Shown: positions 24,601 to 33,416 of the stretch, piece after piece
Position numbering within the stretch: the stretch's first letter is position 1
Layout: each line of letters starts with the position of its first letter
Assembly (NCBI RefSeq): GCF_017356035.1
Contig: NZ_JAFIQX010000003.1
Span: forward strand, 248,001 to 312,000
Origin: Longitalea luteola
GTDB taxonomy: Bacteria > Bacteroidota > Bacteroidia > Chitinophagales > Chitinophagaceae
DNA: 64,000 nt
Direction of reading: 5' to 3'
Translations under genes and position numbers: made by a program
The notes under the pieces: generated by a model
Database searches by the model: none
The model's input: the letters and a program-made list of their open reading frames with translations, nothing else
What the model was told of the DNA's origin: nothing

Positions 24601-24677
24601 TTTTGCGTAAAGGTTGTCGCCGTGAAAGGTCTTTTCAGGGTCGTTTTAACTTTTTTGCGCAAAGGTTTTGCGCAAAG
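24601..24677. promoter_or_regulatory. Three copies of a TTTTGCGCAAAGG word, possible operators
   Basis: TTTTGCGTAAAGG (24601-24613), TTTTGCGCAAAGG (24653-24665) and TTTTGCGCAAAG (24666-24677). The last two are in direct tandem, and each contains the 10-bp palindrome TTTGCGCAAA. They lie 240-320 bp upstream of the PepSY gene. Confidence 0.45.
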
Positions 24678-24829
24678 TTCTCCGAAAACAGCCATTCTGG
24701 TTTACGGAATCGGAAACAGCGTTTACGCGATCGGGAAAAGTAAAAGTCCTCAGGCGTACCCGCCTGGGGGCCTGGAAAGCAAAGAGGTGAGTCTCAGTTG
24801 CAAATGCGTTTAGCGAACGGTTGGTAGTT

Positions 24830-25738
24830 TTATTCCGATTTATATTTTTGAACCAGGTACAAGCCGGATAAAGTCAATAACATGCCGGTAATGGTAAAAA
24901 AACTGATGGGTTCGTTCATCATTATTCCGGCAATTACAAATCCGAATACCGGACAAAGGAATAACCAGAAAGAGGCTTTTACAGCATTGTCTTTTAACAG
25001 GTAAAGCCAAAGCTGAACGCCTAAGATGGATACAGGAATGGCGAGCCACAAGATGGGCGCCAGCATATTGAAGCCCCAGTTATTTTTTGCGGGGTTGTAG
25101 GTAGCTATCACTGCCGGTACCAGGAATACACCGCCCAGCAGCGTTTGCCAGCCATTGATAGTGAGTATATGCAGATCGCCCCAGTTCTGTCTTGAAAAAT
25201 AAATGACACCGGCCGAATAAATGACCATACACAGCATTAACAGGCTGATGCCGCCGGGAGTCGCATAACTATGCGTGAACAGGGGCCAGGCGGCCAGTAA
25301 TACACCGGTCATGCACAACACCAAACTTATAATGGTAATGATGCGTAACCGGTGGCCAAAGATGAGCGAAGCCATTAGATTGATGAGCACCGGATTGGTA
25401 GCGATGGCCAGAGAGCCCAGACCGGCTGACACATTTCTCATTGCCAGTACATACAGGCCCAGGTACAGCGAAATATTGAGAAGGCCATATATAGCGAGTT
25501 GTTTCCATTCGTTCTTTTGCGGAAGCCGCTTGCGCAAAACGCCATGCGCAAGTAATAACATTAATAAACCGGCAATAAAAAAACGAAGGATACAGATCAC
25601 GAAAGGCTGTGCATGCTGTAAACCAAACTTGGTCGCTACTGCAGCTGAAGGCCAGAGTATTGCAAAGCCTGTTCCTGTTAAAAACCATAACCAGCCTGTA
25701 GATCTTTTCTTGATTCCGGAGTCCTCTTGCTGCTTCAA
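24830..25738 (-). CDS. EamA/DMT-family transporter
   Basis: A drug/metabolite-transporter superfamily protein with ten membrane helices in two EamA repeats. The first repeat starts at WLWFLTGTGFAILWPSAAVATKFGL and ends near VLCMTGVLLAAWPLF. The second starts at GISLLMLCMVIYSAGVIYF and ends at TGMLLTLSGLYLVQK. Such proteins export or import small metabolites; the substrate is unknown. The frame is open to 25801, but a TTG-N19-TAATTTTG promoter (25788-25759) lies inside it, so translation must begin further in. The TTG at 25738 (302 residues) is the best candidate; there is no ATG before the first helix. The start is therefore uncertain. Confidence 0.85.
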   Translation of the reverse strand: MKQQEDSGIKKRSTGWLWFLTGTGFAILWPSAAVATKFGLQHAQPFVICILRFFIAGLLMLLLAHGVLRKRLPQKNEWKQLAIYGLLNISLYLGLYVLAMRNVSAGLGSLAIATNPVLINLMASLIFGHRLRIITIISLVLCMTGVLLAAWPLFTHSYATPGGISLLMLCMVIYSAGVIYFSRQNWGDLHILTINGWQTLLGGVFLVPAVIATYNPAKNNWGFNMLAPILWLAIPVSILGVQLWLYLLKDNAVKASFWLFLCPVFGFVIAGIMMNEPISFFTITGMLLTLSGLYLVQKYKSE

Positions 25739-25758
25739 TGATTGGATTTTTTGAAGGG

Positions 25759-25788
25759 CAAAATTACCCCTAACTCTTGAAACAGCAA
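25759..25788 (-). promoter_or_regulatory. Two-box promoter of the EamA gene
   Basis: Minus strand: TTG (25788-25786), 19-bp spacer, TAATTTTG (25766-25759). It fits the Bacteroidota consensus in both boxes and spacing. Confidence 0.75.
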
Positions 25789-25829
25789 TCATGAATGACA
25801 AATGTGAAATTTCAGTGCGCGATCAACAA

Positions 25830-25884
25830 ATCGACAATCGTGAATCGACAATCGTCAGGCGTTAATCGTGAATCGTCAATCGGC
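25830..25884. repeat. AATCGTGAATCG word repeat
   Basis: A 12-bp word, AATCGTGAATCG, occurs twice (25836-25847 and 25864-25875) among degenerate copies (ATCGACAATCG). A near-identical word (11 of 12) lies inside pyrD at 55056-55067. Confidence 0.7.
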
Positions 25885-25891
25885 AGTATAA

Positions 25892-25938
25892 GGAAAAAAA
25901 ACAGGAAGTACGGGTTTCAAATCCGTACTTCCTGTTTT
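25892..25938 (-). terminator. Terminator of the subtilase gene
   Basis: A perfect 16-bp stem (25898-25913/25923-25938) with a 9-nt loop is followed on the minus strand by an eight-T tract. Confidence 0.9.
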
Positions 25939-25956
25939 CCTACTTTTTATTTCGTT

Positions 25957-28900
25957 CTATTCTACAAACAGTTTTTCAATTTTTGAACCGCTGTCGGTAA
26001 TTACGGTTACAAAGTACAGGCCTTTGTTAAGCTGGTCAACAGGCAGGGTATGCTGCATGCCTGTAACTGACATCGTTTTGATCAGCCGGCCTACAGCATC
26101 CCGTAGCTCTATACGGTTACTGTTTACCGAACTATTTATAGTGACCACGCCTTTTGTTGCCGGGTTGGGCTGCAGTGTAATGGTAAGATCATTGTCTGCA
26201 TTATTAAGCGAACGTACCGGCGACAAGGAGGACTTTGCATCTTTATCTATTGTTTTAATGCGATAGTAATTGATACCATTGGCCATTTCGGCATCGGTGA
26301 ACTGGTATTTCTTAACCGAACCCGAATTGCCCGCAGCGGCTACTGTTCCAATCGCTGTATAGCTACTGCCATCGATGCTTTTTTCAATGATGAACCTGCT
26401 GGTATTGGTTTCCTGCAAAGTGGTCCATTGTAATAAAGCGGCCTTGTTATTTTTTGTAACCGTGAACTGTCCTAATACGATGGGCAGCGGTTGGGTATGT
26501 GATGGTCCGCCCCCATTGATCCAGAATTCAGAGAAGCTGTTTACCTGGTATTCGGCATAATAACCATTGTCGTATGGAATAACCTGCACATTTGAAGGCG
26601 TTATAAAGCTGGGGACGCCGCTTGCATTATCAGCCAGGCTTCCGTTCTCTTCGGCCGGTAAACCGCTGTATTGCGTAATTCCGGCAGCAAAAGCGTCGCT
26701 GATGGTGGTGCAGGTTCCGCAGCCCGTGGCAGTGATCAGTTTGTTGGCTTCCGTATTTAAGAAATAAAAGCGAACGCTTACGGGACTGGCAGGGGCATTG
26801 GCCGGTTGAATAACAATATTTCTGTCGAGATAATATTGCGATCCGTCGTTGCGAATTGTGCCTCCATTGATGTATACTTTTACCTCTGTATTGCCCAGGT
26901 CCTGGCCATGCGGATTTATAGAAGCGATGCGATTGCCGCCCGAAGTGAAATGTATCCAGTTATTGCCGCTAACCGGCTGGGTGAGCCCGCTCGTAACATT
27001 CGATCCACTGTAAATCGCTGCTCTATCGAAGATATGGATATCATCGATGCCCACGCCTTCATAGGTTACGCCCGGATCACTGAAAAAGACGATCCTGAAC
27101 CGCACCGGGCCGGTCAGAGATGTTGGAATATTATGGCTGGTCACATGCCAGCGGGTGTTGGAGAATCGCCAAACCTGGAACGGAACATTGTCATACCAGT
27201 TGGTGCCGCCGCTGGTGCTGCCCAGCTTGGTCCAGCTTACGCCGTCGGTGCTGTATTCTACCCAATGCAGGTCACAGGTACAATTGTCTTCTGTTCTGTA
27301 GATGTGGCTGAACGATAACACGGGCTGTGTTAAACCGGTCAGATCAAAACAGGGTGAATACAGGTACGATTGTTCATTGTTGTTGTGGTTGCCATTTAAA
27401 TTAGTGACCCAGGCATTTGTTCCGTTGGCCGCTTTGTTGATGATGGTACCGGCCGGTGCACCCCATTCCCAGCTGCTGTTAATGCCACCGGTATACCAGT
27501 CGCCCTCGTTATTTTCAAAACCTTCGTGGTAAGGAAAACTGGTGATAAGCGGTTTCGTGCGGAAGCTGGTGGTGATGGTATCATTCACCCGGTAGTTATC
27601 CGTAGCCAGGTGAACATAGGTGGTCAGGGTGTATTGTTTAAAAGCTGATAGGTTGGCCGTTTGGGTAAACGTATAGTTTATGGTCTGGCCGCCAGCGATG
27701 GACGGAATAGATTCTGTAACTACCGGTCCATTATCAACCTGGTACGAAACCGGTACATTGGTGAGCGTATTGGCGCTATAGTTCTTTACCTGGATGGTTA
27801 CTGGTTCGGTACCACTTAAAGCACAAACATTATTGGTTGCCGGCGCCTGCAGCTGAACCAGGGTCAGATCGTCGTTTGTAAGGGTAATGGTGATATCATC
27901 AAATGTATAACCATCATCAAGATTACCATTTACAATAACCGAGTTGGTAGAGCGGTAACCATGCTCGCCGAACTTTATCTGAAAGCTGCTGCTAACCGTT
28001 TGCGCAGGCACCGCGTTCGCCAGTGTTTCGGTGATGTTAACAGGGGGAACAGCGCGGTATACACCAAACTCTGCAGCGTTGGTAGGCAGTGTAAATACCT
28101 GGACCCAGGCATCATTCTCACTTCCCCTGATCCAAACACGGTTATTGGCGGCCGTGAAATCAATTCCCTGGTTCTGGTAATAGAATGACAGCCATAACTG
28201 GTGTGAAGCATTATAATTAGCCAGGTTAAAGGTAGTGATAAGACTGTCGGCCTGCAGGATGCCGAGATTTGCTTTTTGATCCAGTGTTATCGCCCGGTTA
28301 CCGGTTCGCGCTATACCTGAGTTTACGAATGTACGGGCGCGGCCATTACTGCTGCCGGCGAAGAAATCGCAGCGGTCGAGCCCATTAAAGCCGCGGGTGC
28401 CCGTAGCATAGCTTTGCACGACGGCGCTTTCGAAGCCTTCCGTGAAAGAAGGGCTTAATGTAATGGGATCGTTTTGCAAATGCTTTACAATGGTTACCAG
28501 GGTATCGTTCAACTTTTTGGTATCACTGCCAAAATCAACCCAGGCTTTTACGGTATAGGTGCCGGTTGCAGAGAAATCGTATGTTGATGCGAACGTGTGT
28601 GTATAGGTACTGTTGGCGGTTATGGATTGTGCAATGACTTCTGTTACCGGTGTACCACCATTTACCTGGTACGTAATGTTAAATGTGCCGGTAGCGGTGA
28701 TTGTGCCAATGTTCCTGATTCGAAACTGCGGCGCAGCCGTGCCCAGTTGCGACAAAGTATGTTGCCGGCCGGTGACCGGTGCTACGAGCAGATCGGCTGC
28801 AATGTCGTTATCAAAGTCGGGTGATGGACAGGGGCCGCCGGAAGGGATAATGCTTTTGGCAATGGCGCGGCGGCCGGGAATGGCGCCTATTAAGGGCCGG

Positions 28901-31257
28901 ACTGTTAGCCAGTAGGTGCTGTCTTTATTCAGTCCTTCCAGCATATAACCGGTGCCGGTAGTATTGGCCACAACGCTCATTTCACTTCCTTTCAACATCA
29001 TGACATCATAACTTGTTGCTGATGGTACGGCGGTCCAGCTCATGTAGGCATAACCTACGCAGGTATCGTCCACTTGTACTGTTGGCTGGCCCATAACAGC
29101 AAAACTATGATCGCTTACGTCGCTGGTTCCTGTACCATTACGCGTAACACGGATCAGCGCTGCATTGGTGGCAGTGGCAGGCACCGACCAATAATATACA
29201 CGGCTGCTGCCCGGTACACTGTTGTCGATGGTAGTCCAGTTGCCGCCATTATCGGTAGAATATTCAATGGTAAACGTGTTGGCGCTGCCGTCAAAAGCGC
29301 TCCACCTGATGAATTCGTTCTCGCCGGTCACCAGCGTTTCTTCCCCTGATGGGTAGGTTACTGTTATCGTGGGGGCAATTACCTGGTACGCTACCACATA
29401 ATCCTGCGGGCCCTGGGGTACATTGGTGCCGTTTACCCGAACGGTAAAATCACCGGCCGGCGGGTTATTGATAACCACCTGTTCAATATTGTTGCGGCTG
29501 TCAAGGCCTTCAACGGCTACATCGGTTACATTGGTTGCCGCCGGATTGAGTATTAAGGAGCGGTGAATGGTTGCATCGGGGGCAGTAACAGCCAGATCGA
29601 GGTTATTTACAAGGGCAGATGCCGCATAAGGTGTTCCGGAGGGGTCGTTCCAGTATAACAGGATCTTCACCTGCGCAGTTCCGGCAGGTACGCCTGTAAT
29701 GGTAAAGGTTTGGGAACTGCCCTGGTTGGCAGTAGCATTGAAGTAGGTATGGTTCTCGAGTGCTTCAACAGCGTTGAGGGTATTCAGGCTACCGAAACCG
29801 TAGGTAAAATCCGGTCCGGGGTTACCGAGGTCATCGGCACCATTACAAGTCACCGCTTTTATCAATGCAGCTGTTGGGTTGGCGCCGCCATGCAACTGGC
29901 GATAGCGTTCATATAAAAGCGCCACGGAACCGGCAACGGCTGGCGATGCCAGGCTGGTTCCCCATTGAGTCGTATAGCTGTTATTAATGGCAGTGGTTCC
30001 AATGGCATCTCCGCCGGCAACAATTTCAGGTTTTAAACGGCCATCATCAACCGGACCGCGGCTAAAGATATTACTGAAATTTGAAGTGCTGATCCCACCT
30101 ACCGTAAGGACGTTCTTACCGGTTTGGAAACCTGATTTGATATTTCCATACGCCTGTGGAAAGGGGGAACAGGTGTACCCGCCATCGTTTCCTGCTGCAA
30201 ACACTTGCAATAAGGAAGGATAGGCACTGGCCAGATCGTCTACATACCGGCTCAGCACGTCATAATCGCCCTGGCCCGCGCAGCCGTTGGCGGCAGAAGC
30301 GTAGGAATTATTCGTAACCACCATGCCAAAATCGGCTACATAAAAGGGTGTGTTTACAATAATGTCGCTGAAATACTGACCGATCATGGTGGCTTTTGGC
30401 GCCATGCCTTTATACCTCGGATTTAAAATACCCGCACCGCCCATACAGCCCATGGTAAGCGTTGCATGTCCACCATTTGCAATAGGGTTCCTGTTGATCA
30501 CCCGTCCTGCGAAATCAATGTGGGCGCTGGCATCGCCATCATCACCAATGCCTAACACGACGCCGCTGCCATGCAGGTTACGGCCCGATGCAGCGCTTAG
30601 GATATTAATGCTATGTGCTGCGCGGTTATTAAAATTCAGGGGTACCGGTTTAATATGCTGACTGCTTACATAAGCTACAAATGGCAGGGCTGCTATTTTT
30701 TCTACTACAGTGGCTGAGGCTTTTACAAAAACCACGTGTGCAGGCTGTATTTTGGTTTCAGCGATCTGCGCCCCGGCCTGTTTCAGTTCAGCGATTGCCG
30801 TGGCTTTATCGAGATGCCCATAAAAACTTACCGCTATCAGCTTATCAGGGTCGGGCAGGGATGCACTTAATTCCTTTTTGAGCGTCGATGAGATCTTATT
30901 CTTTGCATTCAATGTATATACGCCGCCGATCGAATTCTTTTTAAGCAAAGCCGGGCTGACCTTATCGGTTATTTCCGCCAGGAAGGTATTATCGGGAATA
31001 TAATCATACAGTAAAATGCCTTCCCGTGCCAGCGCCTGGCGCTCCGCAGCATCAGGTAATTGGGTGAACTGAAGCATCGCGTAGCATTTGCTCCTGAAAC
31101 GGTATTTGAGTAATGAATCGGTAAGATGGGATTCATTACGCAGGTTTTTAAACCTCGTAAGCGTGCCGCTTTTCAACTGGATGGGGCGAATGATCTCCTG
31201 GGCAGAACTTTTAATGGCCACAAAAAGTGAAAAGGCTGCGAATAAAGGGTATTTCAT
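25957..31257 (-). CDS. Large secreted subtilisin-like (S8) peptidase with T9SS sorting domain
   Basis: A 1766-residue multidomain exoprotein. Residues 1-19 are a signal peptide ending SSAQ, and ~25-205 a propeptide-like region. The S8 peptidase domain (~215-485) has the catalytic set D239/D240 (GIGDDGD), H264 (NGGHATLTMG), oxyanion asparagine near 316-317 (VVTNNSYAS) and S435 (WGTSLASPAVAGS). A jelly-roll domain follows (ILLYWNDPSGTPYAASALVNNLDLAV), then a fibronectin III-like module, two CARDB-like modules and a MAM-like module (FEN..GDWYTGG). It ends in a type A T9SS domain (LQPNPATKGVVTINS ... GLYFVTVITDSGSKIEKLFVE). It probably degrades extracellular protein. It is transcribed alone with a 16-bp terminator. 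Confidence 0.93.
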   Translation of the reverse strand: MKYPLFAAFSLFVAIKSSAQEIIRPIQLKSGTLTRFKNLRNESHLTDSLLKYRFRSKCYAMLQFTQLPDAAERQALAREGILLYDYIPDNTFLAEITDKVSPALLKKNSIGGVYTLNAKNKISSTLKKELSASLPDPDKLIAVSFYGHLDKATAIAELKQAGAQIAETKIQPAHVVFVKASATVVEKIAALPFVAYVSSQHIKPVPLNFNNRAAHSINILSAASGRNLHGSGVVLGIGDDGDASAHIDFAGRVINRNPIANGGHATLTMGCMGGAGILNPRYKGMAPKATMIGQYFSDIIVNTPFYVADFGMVVTNNSYASAANGCAGQGDYDVLSRYVDDLASAYPSLLQVFAAGNDGGYTCSPFPQAYGNIKSGFQTGKNVLTVGGISTSNFSNIFSRGPVDDGRLKPEIVAGGDAIGTTAINNSYTTQWGTSLASPAVAGSVALLYERYRQLHGGANPTAALIKAVTCNGADDLGNPGPDFTYGFGSLNTLNAVEALENHTYFNATANQGSSQTFTITGVPAGTAQVKILLYWNDPSGTPYAASALVNNLDLAVTAPDATIHRSLILNPAATNVTDVAVEGLDSRNNIEQVVINNPPAGDFTVRVNGTNVPQGPQDYVVAYQVIAPTITVTYPSGEETLVTGENEFIRWSAFDGSANTFTIEYSTDNGGNWTTIDNSVPGSSRVYYWSVPATATNAALIRVTRNGTGTSDVSDHSFAVMGQPTVQVDDTCVGYAYMSWTAVPSATSYDVMMLKGSEMSVVANTTGTGYMLEGLNKDSTYWLTVRPLIGAIPGRRAIAKSIIPSGGPCPSPDFDNDIAADLLVAPVTGRQHTLSQLGTAAPQFRIRNIGTITATGTFNITYQVNGGTPVTEVIAQSITANSTYTHTFASTYDFSATGTYTVKAWVDFGSDTKKLNDTLVTIVKHLQNDPITLSPSFTEGFESAVVQSYATGTRGFNGLDRCDFFAGSSNGRARTFVNSGIARTGNRAITLDQKANLGILQADSLITTFNLANYNASHQLWLSFYYQNQGIDFTAANNRVWIRGSENDAWVQVFTLPTNAAEFGVYRAVPPVNITETLANAVPAQTVSSSFQIKFGEHGYRSTNSVIVNGNLDDGYTFDDITITLTNDDLTLVQLQAPATNNVCALSGTEPVTIQVKNYSANTLTNVPVSYQVDNGPVVTESIPSIAGGQTINYTFTQTANLSAFKQYTLTTYVHLATDNYRVNDTITTSFRTKPLITSFPYHEGFENNEGDWYTGGINSSWEWGAPAGTIINKAANGTNAWVTNLNGNHNNNEQSYLYSPCFDLTGLTQPVLSFSHIYRTEDNCTCDLHWVEYSTDGVSWTKLGSTSGGTNWYDNVPFQVWRFSNTRWHVTSHNIPTSLTGPVRFRIVFFSDPGVTYEGVGIDDIHIFDRAAIYSGSNVTSGLTQPVSGNNWIHFTSGGNRIASINPHGQDLGNTEVKVYINGGTIRNDGSQYYLDRNIVIQPANAPASPVSVRFYFLNTEANKLITATGCGTCTTISDAFAAGITQYSGLPAEENGSLADNASGVPSFITPSNVQVIPYDNGYYAEYQVNSFSEFWINGGGPSHTQPLPIVLGQFTVTKNNKAALLQWTTLQETNTSRFIIEKSIDGSSYTAIGTVAAAGNSGSVKKYQFTDAEMANGINYYRIKTIDKDAKSSLSPVRSLNNADNDLTITLQPNPATKGVVTINSSVNSNRIELRDAVGRLIKTMSVTGMQHTLPVDQLNKGLYFVTVITDSGSKIEKLFVE

Positions 31258-31483
31258 CTACGGATTTTTTAGTAGGATAGTGGTTCTCAGCGATTATTGA
31301 ATCATCGGGTCGAAAGGAACAGCTATATAAACGGAAATAACAGGTGTTTATTATTGCGAAGGATCTTGTGTAAATCGCTTTTAATCAGTTTGTTACATTT
31401 GGTTTGGAAACTAATGGGTTCCCGTTTTTCACCCTATGTGATTTCATGTAGAAAGGCTCATGCTGAGAACGGATCATTCCGGT

Positions 31484-31514
31484 TTTGATAACCGGAGAGT
31501 TACGCATAATTTTG
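31484..31514 (+). promoter_or_regulatory. Two-box promoter of the ArsR gene
   Basis: TTTG (31484-31487), an exact 19-bp spacer, then TAATTTTG (31507-31514). A textbook Bacteroidota promoter, 28 bp before the ATG. Confidence 0.82.
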
Positions 31515-31542
31515 CAACCGAACAGTTACATAAACAAGTTGT

Positions 31543-31848
31543 ATGCGTCGTGACGTATTTCAGGCAATTGCCGACCCTACCCGGCGGGAGATCATTGGCT
31601 TACTGGCAAAAAAGAGCCTCACCCTGAATGGCGTGGCAGAAAATTTTGCGGTAAGCCGGCCTGCTATTTCAAAACATATCAAGATCCTGACGCAGTGCGG
31701 ACTGGTTGTGATCAAACAGCAGGGGCGGGAAAGGTATTGTAATGTAGACTTTAATAAACTAAAGGAAGTATCTGACTGGATAACGCAGTATGATGGTTTC
31801 TGGAACCGGAAGCTGGATGCTTTGGGCAATTTTTTAGAGAGCAAATAA
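31543..31848 (+). CDS. ArsR-family winged-helix regulator
   Basis: A 101-residue regulator, full length for small ArsR proteins. It opens MRRDVFQAIADPTRREIIGLLAKKSLTLN, followed by the recognition helix region VSRPAISKHIKILTQCGLV and the wing QQGRERYCNVD. There is no cysteine metal site of the arsenic type (only isolated C57 and C70). It belongs to the subgroup usually followed by an SRPBCC/Aha1 domain gene, which binds hydrophobic ligands. Here no such gene follows: a 12-bp terminator stands 47 bp after the stop. The role is therefore unclear. It is expressed from the consensus promoter just upstream. Confidence 0.9.
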   Translation: MRRDVFQAIADPTRREIIGLLAKKSLTLNGVAENFAVSRPAISKHIKILTQCGLVVIKQQGRERYCNVDFNKLKEVSDWITQYDGFWNRKLDALGNFLESK

Positions 31849-31895
31849 CAAAAACGACAGGGGCTAACACTCAAAGACAACAACAAATTACATAA

Positions 31896-31938
31896 GCGAG
31901 ACCCGGATCAATGATCATTGTCCGGGTCTCGCTTTTTA
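31896..31938 (+). terminator. Terminator of the ArsR gene
   Basis: A perfect 12-bp stem (31896-31907/31921-31932, GCGAGACCCGGA) is followed by TTTTTATT. Confidence 0.9.
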
Positions 31939-31958
31939 TTAGTACTAACTATTATCTA

Positions 31959-33338
31959 TTAATGATGGTGGTGCTGGTGTTTTTCGGCTTCTTTCGTGAA
32001 TTCTTCTACAGTGACCGGCTTTTCAACAGCGTTCACTTTAGATTCTGCCAGGTCAAACACTTTCTCGGTTTGAATGCGATGGAAGGCATCTTCAACAAAC
32101 TTACGGTCTTTCATCATGCGGGTGATGTATTCAGCAATCCAGGGTTGCTCATCTTCCTGCATGCTCATACCCATATAACCGAATAACTGTTGTTTGGCGA
32201 AGGCTTCAATGTCTTCATTCTTTACTTCGATATTGTTTTCCTGCACCAGTTTCTCAACGATCAAAGTCCATTTAAGCTGATTGGCAAAAGTGGGGAACTC
32301 GTGTTCTACTTCTTCCTGGGTTTTCGGTTGCTCGCCGCCGGTTTGCATCCAGCGTTTCAGGAATGACTCAGGAAATTCGATCTTTGTATGATCTACCAGT
32401 ACGTGATAAATTTCGTGCTGTAAATGATTTTTCGTTTGTTTATCCCAGTAGCCCTGGATCTCTTCTTTTATTTCATTGCGGAAATCGGCTTCGGTCTTGA
32501 TCTCTTTTTTGGGATATACGGCTTTGAAAAATTCTTCGTTCAATTCAGCTTTCTCTACCAGGCCAACTTTGGTGATGGTCATGTTGAAGAATTTAGCGGC
32601 TGCAGCTTCATCGTGTTTGTCTAAACCGAGGTCGCCCAGGATCCACTCTCTTTCTTTTTCGTCGAAAGCTTTATTTAACTGGATGTTCAGTACGTCGTCT
32701 TTTTTCTTGCCGGTAAGGTTAGGGCGGTAGGCTTCAGCAAAATATTTTACCAGGAAAGAATTGTCTTTTTTAATACCGCCTTCTATTACATTACCGCTGG
32801 CATCAGTTTCAGTGAAGGTTACGTTCAGTACGTTCTCATCTTCAGTTACTGCATCGCGATCAGAAAGTTTTCCATGACGCAGCTGTAAGCGGTTCATTTC
32901 TTCAGTGATCATTTCTTCGGTCACCGTAACCTTATAGCGGGTCATTGTTTGTTTCGAAAGGTCGGCTACTTCAAATGAAGGTTTTAACCCTACTTCAAAA
33001 TCGAACACATACTCAGTTGGGTTATTCATATCTAATTTGGGGCCTTCATTTTGAGCAAGCGGCAAAGGCTGGGCAAAGATCTGCAGGTTCTCATTGTTCA
33101 TGTAGTTGCTCAGTTCTTTCTCCACGGTTCTGATGACCTCATCGGCAAAAACTGACTGACCGTGCATTTTTTTGATCATGCCGGTAGGTACCATGCCTTT
33201 ACGGAAACCAGGTATATTGGCTTGTTTGCTGTAGTTCTTGAGTGCTTTTTCAAAAGAAGGCAGATAATCTGCTCCGGCTACTTTTATGGTAATCTTATCA
33301 TTCAGCAGTCCGATATTCTCTCTGGTTACTGTTGCCAT
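31959..33338 (-). CDS. tig: Trigger factor (ribosome-associated chaperone)
   Basis: A 459-residue chaperone that binds near the ribosome exit tunnel and folds nascent chains. The ribosome-binding region contains the signature IPGFRKGMVPTGMIKK (~45-60; usually GFRxGxxP). A divergent PPIase-like middle part and a long helical C-terminal arm follow (RWMQTGGEQPKTQEEVEHEF). The start ATG 33338 (MATVTRENIG) is set by the TACCTTTG box at 33370-33363, which lies inside the longer open frame. The protein ends EKHQHHHH, a natural histidine-rich tail that could bind metal. It is transcribed alone. Confidence 0.94.
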   Translation of the reverse strand: MATVTRENIGLLNDKITIKVAGADYLPSFEKALKNYSKQANIPGFRKGMVPTGMIKKMHGQSVFADEVIRTVEKELSNYMNNENLQIFAQPLPLAQNEGPKLDMNNPTEYVFDFEVGLKPSFEVADLSKQTMTRYKVTVTEEMITEEMNRLQLRHGKLSDRDAVTEDENVLNVTFTETDASGNVIEGGIKKDNSFLVKYFAEAYRPNLTGKKKDDVLNIQLNKAFDEKEREWILGDLGLDKHDEAAAAKFFNMTITKVGLVEKAELNEEFFKAVYPKKEIKTEADFRNEIKEEIQGYWDKQTKNHLQHEIYHVLVDHTKIEFPESFLKRWMQTGGEQPKTQEEVEHEFPTFANQLKWTLIVEKLVQENNIEVKNEDIEAFAKQQLFGYMGMSMQEDEQPWIAEYITRMMKDRKFVEDAFHRIQTEKVFDLAESKVNAVEKPVTVEEFTKEAEKHQHHHH

Positions 33339-33362
33339 AGCGCTTTTTTTTAAATTGGGTTG

Positions 33363-33394
33363 CAAAGGTAAGGCAAACAGTCAAATCGGTCAAA
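33363..33394 (-). promoter_or_regulatory. Two-box promoter of tig
   Basis: Minus strand: TTTG (33394-33391), 20-bp spacer, TACCTTTG (33370-33363). It ends 24 bp before the ATG at 33338. Confidence 0.75.
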
Positions 33395-33416
33395 ACCAGT
33401 AACAGAGTATATTCCG

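Larger units (their letters stand above)
24361..24829. other. 469-bp gene-free gap upstream of the PepSY gene
   Basis: I see no convincing gene. It contains the terminator-like hairpin at 24382-24407, three TTTTGCGCAAAGG words (24601-24677) and a small hairpin CAGGCG/CGCCTG near 24755. It lies between the EamA stop and the PepSY start, both on the minus strand. Confidence 0.6.

Noticed and set aside
24571-24813. 80-codon plus-strand frame in the PepSY upstream gap
   Set aside because: It reads through the TTTTGCGCAAAGG operator-like words and lacks protein-like composition.
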